Of a stretch of DNA of 49,200 nt, positions 49,005 to 49,200 are shown in pieces (position 1 is the stretch's first letter; every line of letters starts with the position of its first letter). Below the pieces are notes generated by a model. It had not been told where the DNA came from. It worked only from the letters and a program-made list of their open reading frames with translations, and did not search any database. Made by a program: the position numbers and the translations under genes. This DNA comes from Saccharofermentans sp. (GTDB taxonomy: Bacteria; Bacillota; Clostridia; Saccharofermentanales; Saccharofermentanaceae): contig JAEFBB010000015.1 of assembly GCA_016292215.1 (NCBI GenBank), positions 1 to 49,200 of the forward strand, written 5' to 3'.

Positions 49005-49063
49005 AATAACCTCTGTACGAGTTATTTGCGATAGCAAATACTGTCTGAAGTACAGAGGTTATT
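49005..49063. terminator. Compound hairpin between the GGDEF gene and tRNA-Ala, probable terminator
   Basis: aataacctctgtac (49005-49018) pairs perfectly over 14 bp with gtacagaggttatt (49050-49063). The 31-nt interior has its own 7-bp hairpin, tatttgc/gcaaata (49023-49029/49034-49040 within a base or so). Read on the minus strand it follows tRNA-Ala and is followed by a T-rich tract, so it fits a tRNA terminator. It may act on both strands. Confidence 0.75.
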
Positions 49064-49074
49064 TATTGCGACTT

Positions 49075-49149
49075 TGGTGGAGCATACGGGACTTGAACCC
49101 GTGACCCCCACACTGCCAGTGTGATGCGCTCCCACTGCGCTAATGCCCC
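49075..49149 (-). tRNA. tRNA-Ala (GGC)
   Basis: On the minus strand, acceptor ggggcat pairs with atgctcc (one G-U), discriminator A, encoded CCA (49077-49075). The anticodon loop is ctggcag with anticodon GGC (alanine GCC); the T arm has ggttcaagtcc. Single tRNA gene. Confidence 0.95.
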
Positions 49150-49161
49150 GTCTGATTAACG

Positions 49162-49167
49162 ATTATA
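49162..49167 (-). promoter_or_regulatory. -10 box upstream of tRNA-Ala
   Basis: On the minus strand a consensus TATAAT (49167-49162) lies 12 bases before the tRNA 5' end. The -35 region has no strong match. Confidence 0.6.
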
Positions 49168-49200
49168 CGTGGCTTTGAATATTTATGCTATACTTCTTTT

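Overview
The window looks like chromosome of a Gram-positive anaerobe of the Bacillota, class Clostridia. The evidence is AGGAGG-type Shine-Dalgarno (SD) sites, tRNA genes that mostly encode CCA, a LytTR-DUF3021 pair, a lantibiotic/bacitracin-type ABC operon, an ECF S-component, lipoproteins and no outer-membrane genes. Base composition is moderate (roughly mid-40s % GC by eye). Genus cannot be fixed; a rumen or gut Oscillospirales/Lachnospirales relative is my guess. I see no prophage, transposase, cas gene or rRNA.

Layout. 1-5000: end of a TatD nuclease gene, a tRNA Val-Asp-Phe operon, a CPBP-like membrane protein, and a phosphodiester glycosidase followed by an anchored surface protein. 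5000-10000: a giant LacZ-like GH2 protein whose catalytic residues look lost, followed by a LacA/Maa-type acetyltransferase, then a PHP phosphoesterase. 10000-17000: a solute-binding-like lipoprotein, divergent from a response regulator / ABC ATPase / two permeases / histidine kinase operon. 17000-22900: a secreted PIG-L deacetylase, a YfhO-like membrane protein, a possible 21-codon leader ORF, LytTR and DUF3021. 23000-29500: a transglutaminase-like lipoprotein, a YhaM-type exonuclease, a HAD phosphatase with an ECF S-component, a membrane protein, a methyltransferase and a COG2509-type flavoprotein. 29500-35100: a PD-(D/E)XK-like protein, a striking palindromic repeat array, and a NatAB-like ABC operon with an ABC-2/CPBP fusion. 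35300-45000: a histone-H1-like DUF6465 protein, an ABC-F ATPase, leuCDB, then ppx-ppk. 45000-49200: an ABC pair, a GAF-GGDEF protein and tRNA-Ala.

The most unusual signals are: (1) an array at 30480-30679 of four 42-nt inverted-repeat units built on GATGCATA/TATGCATC, spaced 34/19/34/18/34/19/34, with a compensatory change in unit 3; (2) a polyphosphate kinase carrying an acid-free, histone-like lysine tail (25 Lys in 71 residues) that resembles the tail of the H1-like protein about 7 kb upstream; (3) a LacZ homologue with Tyr at the acid/base position; (4) several promoters lying between the arms of perfect 9-12 bp inverted repeats whose downstream arm covers or touches the SD of the next gene, which could keep read-through transcripts untranslated; (5) a divergent pair of apparently leaderless genes. 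Promoters here often look like extended -10 elements (TGn-TAnnnT) with poor -35 boxes.
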